From Mucilaginibacter_A sp964244955 (GTDB lineage Bacteria > Bacteroidota > Bacteroidia > Sphingobacteriales > Sphingobacteriaceae), in the NCBI GenBank assembly GCA_964244955.1, contig CAXTKQ010000182.1:1-5125 (forward strand): DNA of 5,125 nucleotides, written 5' to 3'. Below the pieces are notes generated by a model that worked only from the letters and a program-made list of their open reading frames with translations, did not search any database and was not told where the DNA came from. The translations under genes and the position numbers were made by a program. Each line of letters starts with the position of its first letter. Positions within the stretch are counted from its first letter, which is position 1. Below are positions 1 to 4,607 of this stretch, in pieces.

Positions 1-51
1 GAACGTGGATACAGAGACCATGGATACAGAGATTACCGCGACAGATACTAA
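1..51 (+). CDS. C-terminal tail of a Gly/Tyr/Arg/Asp-rich protein (partial, 5' end outside window)
   Basis: Frame 1 from the window edge reads ERGYRDHGYRDYRDRY and stops with TAA at 49-51, 12 nt before a strong terminator hairpin. The tail repeats a GYRD unit: the 12-mer TGGATACAGAGA occurs at 6-17 and again at 21-32, a 15-nt (5-codon) period. Low-complexity tails of this kind occur on small secreted or surface proteins of Sphingobacteriaceae, but the function cannot be told from 16 residues. The other two forward frames are also open here. Frame 1 was chosen for its in-phase repeat and for where it stops relative to the terminator. Confidence 0.5.
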   Translation, partial: ERGYRDHGYRDYRDRY

Positions 52-63
52 TTTATTTTAGAT

Positions 64-94
64 AGAAAAACCTGCTTCAGTTGCAGGTTTTTCT
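64..94. terminator. Bidirectional intrinsic terminator
   Basis: A perfect 12-bp inverted repeat (64-75 with 83-94, core AAAAACCTGC / GCAGGTTTTT) surrounds a 7-nt loop. The A-run on one arm and the T-run on the other give a U-tract in either direction. It lies 12 nt after the stop of the upstream forward gene and 20 nt after the stop of the reverse phosphorylase gene, so it can end both convergent transcripts. Confidence 0.85.
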
Positions 95-114
95 GTTTTG
101 ATTCCAATTTAAAA

Positions 115-981
115 TTACCACAATCTTTCTAAAACTAATTGAATTGTTTTATCAATTGTTTGCTCTGGCTTACTGCTAAATTGGTTTGTTGCACGGTTGG
201 CCAAAATTGCATTAACAGATAAAGCTTCGTGCCCTAAAACTTTTGCCAAGGCATAAATTCCCGCCGTTTCCATTTCTATGTTTGTAATTCTTTGATCTCC
301 AAGTTCAAAAGATTGCAGATAATTTAAAAAATCTGGAACTGCGCTTTTTGCCCGGACTTGTCTTCCTTGCGGCGCATAAAAACCGGGCGCGGTAGCGGTA
401 ACTCCAAACGGCAATCCAAAACCAATCTTTTCTTTTAAACTTAAACTTGCAGAAGTTAAATAAGGCGATACTGTTTTTAAGGCATAAAAATGGGTATCTA
501 AAATACTTTGCAATTCCCTTTCGCTTGGATTAAGTCCATAAGCATAATAATTCATCAAAGCATCAAAACCCAAACCATAACCAGAAACCAAAATACAATT
601 TACCGGAATATCTGCATGTAAAGAACCGGAAGTTCCGATGCGGATAATATTTAAACTCGTTAGTTTTTCTTTGATCAATCTTGTATCAAAATCAATATTC
701 ACCAGCGCATCCAATTCATTTAAAACAATATCAATATTATCCGTGCCGATGCCGGTAGAAATCACTGTTATCCTTTTATTGCCGATCCAACCGGTATGCG
801 TTATAAATTCGCGTTTGCCTTTTTTCAGGTCAATCCGGTCAAAATACTTGCTCACCTCACCCACCCGATCCGGATCGCCAACGGTAATAACGGTTTCGGC
901 AATATCTTCGGGCAACAAATTCAAGTGATAAATACTACCGTCGGGGTTGAGGATGAGGTCGGTATCAGAAATTGGTTGCAT
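115..981 (-). CDS. Nucleoside phosphorylase, uridine phosphorylase-like
   Basis: A 288-residue protein of the PNP/UDP phosphorylase superfamily, which splits nucleosides with phosphate into a base and (deoxy)ribose-1-phosphate for pyrimidine/purine salvage in the cytoplasm. Motifs seen: GDPDR at 35-39 (phosphate-binding Arg39), RIGTSGSL at 114-121 (phosphate-binding Arg114 and Thr117), FYAPQGR at 201-207, and EME at 236-238 (ribose contacts). By alignment from memory with E. coli uridine phosphorylase, Gln205 and Arg207 match its uracil-reading Gln/Arg pair, so uridine or deoxyuridine is the likeliest substrate. The frame is open up to 1140, but those extra 53 codons overlap the divergent acyltransferase gene and carry no family features. 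The ATG at 981 gives a normal family length. No Shine-Dalgarno sequence is visible. The gene appears monocistronic and ends at the terminator at 64-94. The family call is firm; exact substrate is inferred. Confidence 0.93.
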   Translation of the reverse strand: MQPISDTDLILNPDGSIYHLNLLPEDIAETVITVGDPDRVGEVSKYFDRIDLKKGKREFITHTGWIGNKRITVISTGIGTDNIDIVLNELDALVNIDFDTRLIKEKLTSLNIIRIGTSGSLHADIPVNCILVSGYGLGFDALMNYYAYGLNPSERELQSILDTHFYALKTVSPYLTSASLSLKEKIGFGLPFGVTATAPGFYAPQGRQVRAKSAVPDFLNYLQSFELGDQRITNIEMETAGIYALAKVLGHEALSVNAILANRATNQFSSKPEQTIDKTIQLVLERLW

Positions 982-1048
982 GGCATTTAGCAATGTAAAG
1001 AATGTTATTAATTTAGCTATTCGGTTCAACTTTACGTAAACCTGTTTA

Positions 1049-2212
1049 ATGCTTGTAAAAAACACATTTTCAAGGCAACAAATAAAGGCATTTTGCGATA
1101 TTACTGCGGATATAAAGGAAATCCCTACTGTTTTAAACAAAAATTACCTGCCTTCTTTGGATGGTTTACGGGCTTTGTCTATCATCATGGTGGTTGGCAG
1201 CCATGTTTTAATCGGACAAAATATCAGCAACACTTTTCTTGATGCCATATTTAACGGTGCTTTAGGCGTGGGTATTTTTTTCGTGATCAGTGGTTTTATC
1301 ATCACCACTTTGTTGATGAAAGAGTTGGTCGAGACCAAAAATATCAACCTAAAGAACTTTTATATACGCAGGTTTCTTCGGATTATTCCGCTGGCTTATT
1401 TGTTCCTGACCGTTCTGATCATCCTGAACCAAATATTCGATTTAAAGATTGGTTTTTATGGTTTTTTACTGGCGTTTTTATTTTTAAAAAACTTTGTTGG
1501 TTCCGAAACAGACCCGGCAACTACGCATTACTGGTCTTTAAGTGTGGAAGAACAGTATTACCTGATTTTTCCTTATCTCTTTAAAAAAAGCCGCAAGTTG
1601 TACTTGGCCCTGGGTTTGTCTTTGATCTTTTTAATTATTCCGATGATCGTTTGGCTGCACTTTCATGTATTGTGGCTCAACCAAAACCTATTGTTTTCTT
1701 TTATTTTTATGCTGGCCTACAAGTTGCCTTTGATATTAATTGGATCGGTATTTTCTATTTTATACTTCAGGTACAACCCATATTTTAAAAAGTATTCCGG
1801 TTCCTTATTCAGCTTAGCCATACTATTAACAATTATCATCATCAATTCTGATTTTGCGGTACTTGTACGTGTAAAAGGTTTTCTTTTTACCAATGTAATC
1901 ACGGGTTTGTTAATTGCTTCTTTTATCGGCATCAATTTGTTCGAAAGTAAATCTTGGGTTTTTAAAACTTTAAACAACAAGTTTGTAATTTTGATTGGAA
2001 AGTTATCCTACAGCATTTATGTATGGCAGCAAATATTTACGTTTACCATTCCCTGGGCGGACGCTTTTAAATTTGCCAACTCGGTTGTTTTTAATTTGAC
2101 GGCACTAGTTGTGGTTGCTTATGTATCTTACAACTATTATGAGAAACCGTTTTTGAGGTTGAAGCAGAAGTTTCAAATTAAGAAAAATGTTAAGGCTATA
2201 GAAAGCATCTAA
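1049..2212 (+). CDS. Acyltransferase-3 family integral membrane acyltransferase
   Basis: A 387-residue polytopic inner-membrane protein of the acyltransferase-3 family (OafA/YrhL type). These proteins move acetyl or other acyl groups onto extracytoplasmic glycans such as O-antigen, capsule, exopolysaccharide or peptidoglycan. Landmarks: LDGLRALSI at 37-45 leading into the first helix, with the family's conserved His at 52; GVGIFFVISGF at 73-83; the basic RRFLRIIP at 107-114; HYWSLSVEEQYY at 160-171; a run of hydrophobic helices to about 300; IGKLSYSIYVWQQ at 316-328; and YNYYEKPFLRLK near the C-terminus (361-372). The ATG at 1049 is the first possible start after an in-frame TAA at 1037-1039, and no GTG or TTG start occurs before the LDGLRA motif. 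The resulting leader of about 33 residues is somewhat long for the family. No glycan gene lies beside it, so its acceptor is unknown. Confidence 0.93.
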   Translation: MLVKNTFSRQQIKAFCDITADIKEIPTVLNKNYLPSLDGLRALSIIMVVGSHVLIGQNISNTFLDAIFNGALGVGIFFVISGFIITTLLMKELVETKNINLKNFYIRRFLRIIPLAYLFLTVLIILNQIFDLKIGFYGFLLAFLFLKNFVGSETDPATTHYWSLSVEEQYYLIFPYLFKKSRKLYLALGLSLIFLIIPMIVWLHFHVLWLNQNLLFSFIFMLAYKLPLILIGSVFSILYFRYNPYFKKYSGSLFSLAILLTIIIINSDFAVLVRVKGFLFTNVITGLLIASFIGINLFESKSWVFKTLNNKFVILIGKLSYSIYVWQQIFTFTIPWADAFKFANSVVFNLTALVVVAYVSYNYYEKPFLRLKQKFQIKKNVKAIESI

Positions 2213-2241
2213 GTTTGTTAAGAAAGTTTTATTAACAACTT
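2211..2241 (+). other. Imperfect hairpin overlapping the acyltransferase stop codon
   Basis: TTGTTAA (2215-2221) pairs with TTAACAA (2232-2238) around a 10-nt loop. After a one-base bulge (2214), AAG/CTT adds three more pairs, so the stem reaches into the stop codon. No T-run follows, so this is not a standard intrinsic terminator. It may protect the 3' end of the mRNA or simply reflect AT-rich sequence. Confidence 0.3.
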
Positions 2242-2319
2242 GGGGAATAGTTTACCAAAAACTAAAACCGAAAATAAAGGCTTGACCAATTGGTTATTTT
2301 CCTGACTATTTAAATAAAA

Positions 2320-2347
2320 AAAACCCGCAACTATTGTCCCGGGTTTT
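2320..2347. terminator. Bidirectional intrinsic terminator between convergent genes
   Basis: AAAACCCG (2320-2327) and CGGGTTTT (2340-2347) form an 8-bp stem with a 12-nt loop. On the reverse strand the stem runs straight into nine T residues (complement of the A-run 2315-2323), a strong terminator for the Met-rich protein gene that stops at 2368. On the forward strand it is followed by AGCTTTTTT, giving a weaker terminator for the acyltransferase transcript that ends at 2212. Confidence 0.8.
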
Positions 2348-2367
2348 AGCTTTTTTAGTAGAAGAAA

Positions 2368-2691
2368 CTACATTTTTTCCATGTGTTCTTTCATCGGCAT
2401 TTTGTCCACTTTGCCGTTCATCATTACGCTTTGTCCATCTTTCAGCATCATGGTTTTGCCGTTTTTCATTTTTACGGTGCCGTCTGCCATTACTACTGTT
2501 CCGTTTTTCATGGTCATCGGTTTAGTCATGGCCATTGTTTTTCCGTCCATTGTGCACATCATTTTTCCGCCGTCCATCATCACACAGTTTTCCATTTTCA
2601 TGTGTTTAGAATCCATTTTGGCCATTTTGTGCTGCGCCATTGCACTACAACTTAATCCAATAGCAAATACGTAAACAAGTATCTTTTTCAT
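2368..2691 (-). CDS. Exported Met-rich small protein, DUF6799-like
   Basis: A 107-residue protein. Residues 1-20 form a clear signal peptide: Lys2-Lys3, a hydrophobic core, then an AMAQ-type cleavage site, so export to the periplasm is expected. The mature 87 residues contain 23 Met by hand count, plus several Lys, His and two Cys (Cys36, Cys46). From about residue 40 to 93, Asp/Asn-Gly turns recur every 7-9 residues (Gly41, 50, 64, 71, 78, 86, 93), usually with a Met three to five residues later. This pattern matches what I recall of the Bacteroidota domain DUF6799, whose function is unknown. Metal binding, for example of copper(I) through Met and His, is plausible but inferred from composition only. 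The frame opens at 2709 (MIKPKIMKK), but the ATG at 2691 puts the signal peptide at the N-terminus. It ends at the terminator at 2320-2347 and appears monocistronic. Confidence 0.85.
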   Translation of the reverse strand: MKKILVYVFAIGLSCSAMAQHKMAKMDSKHMKMENCVMMDGGKMMCTMDGKTMAMTKPMTMKNGTVVMADGTVKMKNGKTMMLKDGQSVMMNGKVDKMPMKEHMEKM

Positions 2692-2706
2692 AATTTTTGG
2701 TTTTAT

Positions 2707-2714
2707 CAATATTA
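2707..2714 (-). promoter_or_regulatory. Weak candidate Bacteroidota -7 box for the Met-rich protein gene
   Basis: The reverse strand reads TAATATTG, one mismatch from the Bacteroidota -7 consensus TAnnTTTG, 15 nt before the ATG at 2691. No TTTG or TTG was found at the expected -33 spacing, so support is thin. If real, it would rule out the longer start at 2709, which lies inside the box. Confidence 0.2.
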
Positions 2715-2781
2715 CGAAAATTTCTAATCAGGATTTATCTTTTTACTGAAAATTTTGCGGGTAATAATTTTTAGTTGTTAA

Positions 2782-2804
2782 AAGAATTAGCTGTATGTAT
2801 TCTT
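2782..2804 (-). terminator. Possible weak terminator after the small gene pair
   Basis: AAGAAT (2782-2787) and ATTCTT (2799-2804) form a 6-bp stem with an 11-nt loop, 11 nt beyond the stop of the reverse-strand gene at 2816. The T-tract that follows is short (TTTT, then AAC), and the stem is AT-rich, so termination would be inefficient at best. Confidence 0.3.
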
Positions 2805-2815
2805 ATCAGAAATAA

Positions 2816-3076
2816 TTATGCTACCGATAAAGCTTTCACCTCTAAAGTATAACCAAGCTTTTGCATTATTACTTCGCAGTCCTGGTATTCAAGCCCAAAA
2901 GCTTTTACATCAGCCAAGCCAAGTTGAGCTAAAATATTCCTGATTGAATTAGATTCATCATCTTCATAAGAACCTTCCATTAAGTTTTTTTCTGCCCAAT
3001 CTACCAATTCTGTTGAAGATAAGCGATGTTGCAGGTAAGCAAGCAAATTTGCTGCTATTTCTTTTTTTGTAATCAT
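2816..3076 (-). CDS. Small acidic protein of unknown function, second gene of a pair
   Basis: An 86-residue cytoplasmic protein with no signal peptide or membrane segment. It looks largely helical: an N-terminal helix with KKEIAANLLAYLQHRLS (4-20), then the segment ELVDWAEKNLMEGSY (23-37), an acidic stretch EDDES, and a C-terminal half containing NILAQLGLADVKAFGLEYQD and a final strand-like LGYTLEVKAL. I recall similar short proteins in diverse bacteria, often beside a partner like the gene immediately upstream here, but I know no assigned function. The ATG lies 2 nt after the stop of that gene (TAG-AA-ATG), so the two are almost certainly co-transcribed and translationally coupled. The arrangement suggests interacting partners such as a toxin-antitoxin or regulator pair. 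Which would be which cannot be told from sequence. Confidence 0.8.
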   Translation of the reverse strand: MITKKEIAANLLAYLQHRLSSTELVDWAEKNLMEGSYEDDESNSIRNILAQLGLADVKAFGLEYQDCEVIMQKLGYTLEVKALSVA

Positions 3077-3078
3077 TT

Positions 3079-3321
3079 CTAAAGTTTTTTATGCCCTTTA
3101 TCTACCGGATACTTTTCGTGTATTTCTTTTAAAATATTATTTTGATCATAAATTTCCTGCCAAAACCTGACAGTTGATTCTTCGCTATTTACTTCTTTTA
3201 AATATTTTGCTTTCCATCCTAATTTACCGGCAACCTCGAATGAATAAATTCTTCCACCATCTTCTTGTTGTACCCATGTTTCAAAGTCTCTTTCATTTTT
3301 CTTACGTTGATGATTGTTCAT
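3079..3321 (-). CDS. Small basic protein of unknown function, first gene of a pair
   Basis: An 80-residue soluble protein. It has a basic N-terminus (HQRKKNERDFETW, 4-16), then alternating strand-like segments: GGRIYSFEVAGKLGWKAKYLKEV at 22-44 (a Gly-Gly-Arg turn and a conserved-looking GWKAKY), RFWQEIYDQNN at 52-62, and a C-terminal EIHEKYPVDKGHKKL. I recall small proteins with the same landmarks (GGRxYxxEVxGxxGWxAxYxKEV and HxKYPVDxGH) in varied bacteria, usually paired with a protein like the downstream 86-residue one. No characterised function is known to me. The start at 3321 is the first ATG, and no Shine-Dalgarno sequence is apparent (ACTTCTTTTAA precedes it). A long interrupted inverted repeat at 3360-3401, 39 bp upstream, could be its operator. 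Confidence 0.8.
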   Translation of the reverse strand: MNNHQRKKNERDFETWVQQEDGGRIYSFEVAGKLGWKAKYLKEVNSEESTVRFWQEIYDQNNILKEIHEKYPVDKGHKKL

Positions 3322-3450
3322 TTAAAAGAAGTTATTTTATTCTCATGGAATTTATATTAAAGCTATGATATTTTTTAGTTTTCTAAATCATTACCAAGCT
3401 TAAAAACCAGCAAAATAACATTGTTTACAAATAAACCTTAAATTTAAACC
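3322..3450. other. Divergent intergenic spacer between the small gene pair and the decayed antitoxin
   Basis: This 129-bp, very AT-rich stretch separates the reverse-strand pair (start 3321) from the forward remnant (ATG 3451). It must hold the promoter of the pair. I found no Bacteroidota TTTG / TAnnTTTG promoter with acceptable spacing on either strand. The main structure in it is the interrupted inverted repeat at 3360-3401. Confidence 0.6.
3360..3401. repeat. Interrupted inverted repeat, candidate operator
   Basis: Three nested arm pairs share one centre: AAGCT (3360-3364) with AGCTT (3397-3401), ATGAT (3365-3369) with ATCAT (3387-3391), and TTAG (3375-3378) with CTAA (3383-3386) around a TTTT loop. 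One 5-nt bulge lies on each side (3370-3374 and 3392-3396), giving 14 paired positions. Its place between divergent small genes fits a binding site for an autoregulating DNA-binding protein. Chance pairing in AT-rich DNA is a real alternative. Confidence 0.35.
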
Positions 3451-3668
3451 ATGATACAAACGGTAACAATAGACATTATAAATGACAAAGCCTTTAAGCT
3501 TTTGGAGGATTTGAAACTTTTGCAACTGATTCATTTGCACAAGGATGAAGCTAAACCTAAAAAATAATTAATGTTGACAAATATAAGGGCAGCATGACAA
3601 AACAAACTTTGACCGATGTTGACAACCAATTGAACGAATTGCGTAACAGATGAATATCTAAATATTAA
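3451..3668 (+). pseudogene. Decayed antitoxin-like gene (frameshift at an A6 tract plus probable nonsense change)
   Basis: The ATG at 3451 opens 38 codons beginning MIQTVTIDIINDKAFKLLED, the typical start (short strand, then helix) of roughly 70-residue Bacteroidota antitoxins that usually precede a RelE/ParE- or PIN-type toxin. The frame stops at TAA 3565-3567. Another frame continues from the A-run as INVDKYKGSMTKQTLTDVDN and QLNELRNR to a TGA at 3651-3653, which looks like the usual C-terminal half (KGxxxK...L...RxEW). Adding one A to the A6 run at 3559-3564 joins the halves into one 67-codon frame. The TGA falls where such proteins have Trp (RNEW-like), one base from TGG; reading through gives five more codons to TAA at 3666-3668, about 72 in all. 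No toxin ORF follows. A broken solitary antitoxin is most likely; recoding at the A-run is a less likely alternative. Confidence 0.65.
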
Positions 3669-3714
3669 ATTTCATTGTTGATGATTCTATATTAAAATTT
3701 CATTATTAATCATT
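3663..3714. repeat. Imperfect tandem direct repeat, about 25 nt per unit
   Basis: TATTAAATTTCATTGTTGATGATT (shown by position: 3663-3686) recurs as a 25-nt copy at 3690-3714, with one inserted A and three substitutions (21 of 24 positions match). It starts at the end of the decayed antitoxin gene. It could be a binding-site array or a scar of the lost toxin gene. The very AT-rich content makes chance similarity possible. Confidence 0.45.
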
Positions 3715-3779
3715 TGCAATTGAATTAAAAAATAGAAGTTCAAAGATTAGTATTGCGAATCCTGAACAGTAAATATTTG
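3669..3779. other. AT-rich convergent intergenic region without a gene
   Basis: This region lies between the antitoxin remnant (+) and the stop of the fusion-protein gene (-). Apart from most of the direct repeat at 3663-3714, I see no ORF, no toxin remnant that can be recognised by eye, and no convincing terminator for the reverse-strand gene. Confidence 0.6.
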
Positions 3780-4604
3780 CTATAAAATAACTTTTGATAT
3801 TGGAGCATATTTAGCTAGTAAATATTTTGTTCCGAGGTCGTCAAAATTTACGGATAGTCTTACCTCATTTGCGTTACTGATGTCAATAGTTAAAATTGTA
3901 CCTAATCCAAATCTTGAATGTTTAACTTTATCACCAATTAGGTATTCTTCACCATTTTTTTGAAAGTGCGTTACATATGTCTGTTCTTTTTCTTGGACAA
4001 ATTGTACTTCCTTACTAGTAGTAACAAGTTTACTTTCTATGTTTCCAATTCGAAGTGATAAATCATTTAACGATTTTAAAATTATATCAGTATCTGTTGA
4101 AATTTCTATTTGGTGAGTGATTTTGGCTTTTGATATACCAAGTAATTCAACAATTGAATTAACGTCCTGCCCTTTACTTTTAAAAGTTTCAACTATGTTC
4201 AGTGTTAATTTTTCAATTGCATCATTAACCTCATCTATTCTTAAACTACTATTATACTCAATATCTCTAAACCCTTGTATATCAAATATTCTTGTTGTAA
4301 TATCATCTTTTATAAAACTAACGGGTAGATCAAAAGCTTGTCTTATCCCTAATTCATAAAGTACATTAGGGTTTCTTCCACTTAGATCACATACTGCCAT
4401 TTCAGAATTAAGGAGTTTTTGAAGAATATTAATAACAATAACATTTGTTTTTTTGACATCATCGGCTCTAACAGGAGTAAAGCCAGCATTTAGGCAAGCT
4501 GGTTTAATTATATATTCATAAACTCTTTTAAAATGCCCAATATCGTATCCTTCTACGTCAGATATTGGCATTATTATAAAACATATTTTTTCTCTATTTT
4601 CCAT
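3780..4604 (-). CDS. Nucleoside deoxyribosyltransferase/TIR-like domain fused to a UvrD-type Tudor domain
   Basis: A 274-residue soluble protein with three parts. Residues 7-118 have a Rossmann-like fold related to nucleoside 2-deoxyribosyltransferases and TIR domains: strand CFIIMP (8-13), HFKRVYEYIIKPA (24-36), RADD (46-49), and DLSGRNPNVLYELGIRQA (73-90), in which Glu84 sits where deoxyribosyltransferases have their catalytic Glu. Related domains cleave nucleosides, nucleotides or NAD, several of them in anti-phage systems. Residues 120-215 are mainly helical with a short coiled-coil-like stretch near 175-205. Residues 221-274 match the C-terminal Tudor domain of UvrD/PcrA helicases: IGDKVKHSRFGLGTI (223-237), then VNFDDLGTKYLL and a closing APISKVIL; that domain binds RNA polymerase in PcrA/UvrD. 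The start at 4604 is only 3 nt after the peptidase stop, so it probably depends on upstream transcription. It is clearly more AT-rich than that neighbour, which suggests acquisition. Activity and role are inferred. Confidence 0.85.
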   Translation of the reverse strand: MENREKICFIIMPISDVEGYDIGHFKRVYEYIIKPACLNAGFTPVRADDVKKTNVIVINILQKLLNSEMAVCDLSGRNPNVLYELGIRQAFDLPVSFIKDDITTRIFDIQGFRDIEYNSSLRIDEVNDAIEKLTLNIVETFKSKGQDVNSIVELLGISKAKITHQIEISTDTDIILKSLNDLSLRIGNIESKLVTTSKEVQFVQEKEQTYVTHFQKNGEEYLIGDKVKHSRFGLGTILTIDISNANEVRLSVNFDDLGTKYLLAKYAPISKVIL

Positions 4605-4607
4605 AGT

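Noticed and set aside
982..1048. Possible reverse-strand promoter (TTG, 19 nt, TAACATTC) for the phosphorylase
   Set aside because: The -7 element has two mismatches to TAnnTTTG and the -33 element is only TTG; this is too weak to report in AT-rich DNA, though a promoter must lie somewhere in this spacer.
982..1140. 53-codon N-terminal extension of the phosphorylase frame up to an ATG at 1140
   Set aside because: It overlaps the start of the divergent acyltransferase, encodes no family feature, and the ATG at 981 already gives a complete phosphorylase.
2334..2674. Forward-strand open frames across the Met-rich gene
   Set aside because: They are antisense images of a repetitive, Met/Lys/Gly-rich coding sequence; the reverse frame has a signal peptide and domain match.
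3404..3450. Forward promoter for the antitoxin remnant (TTG ... TAAATTTA)
   Set aside because: The spacing is about 15 nt rather than about 19, and the box ends 4 nt from the ATG; not convincing.
3555..3572. Programmed -1 ribosomal frameshift at the A6 run as the main explanation of the split antitoxin
   Set aside because: The run is only a partial slippery site with no clear downstream stimulator, and the second probable lesion (TGA at a Trp position) makes decay the simpler reading; kept only as an alternative.
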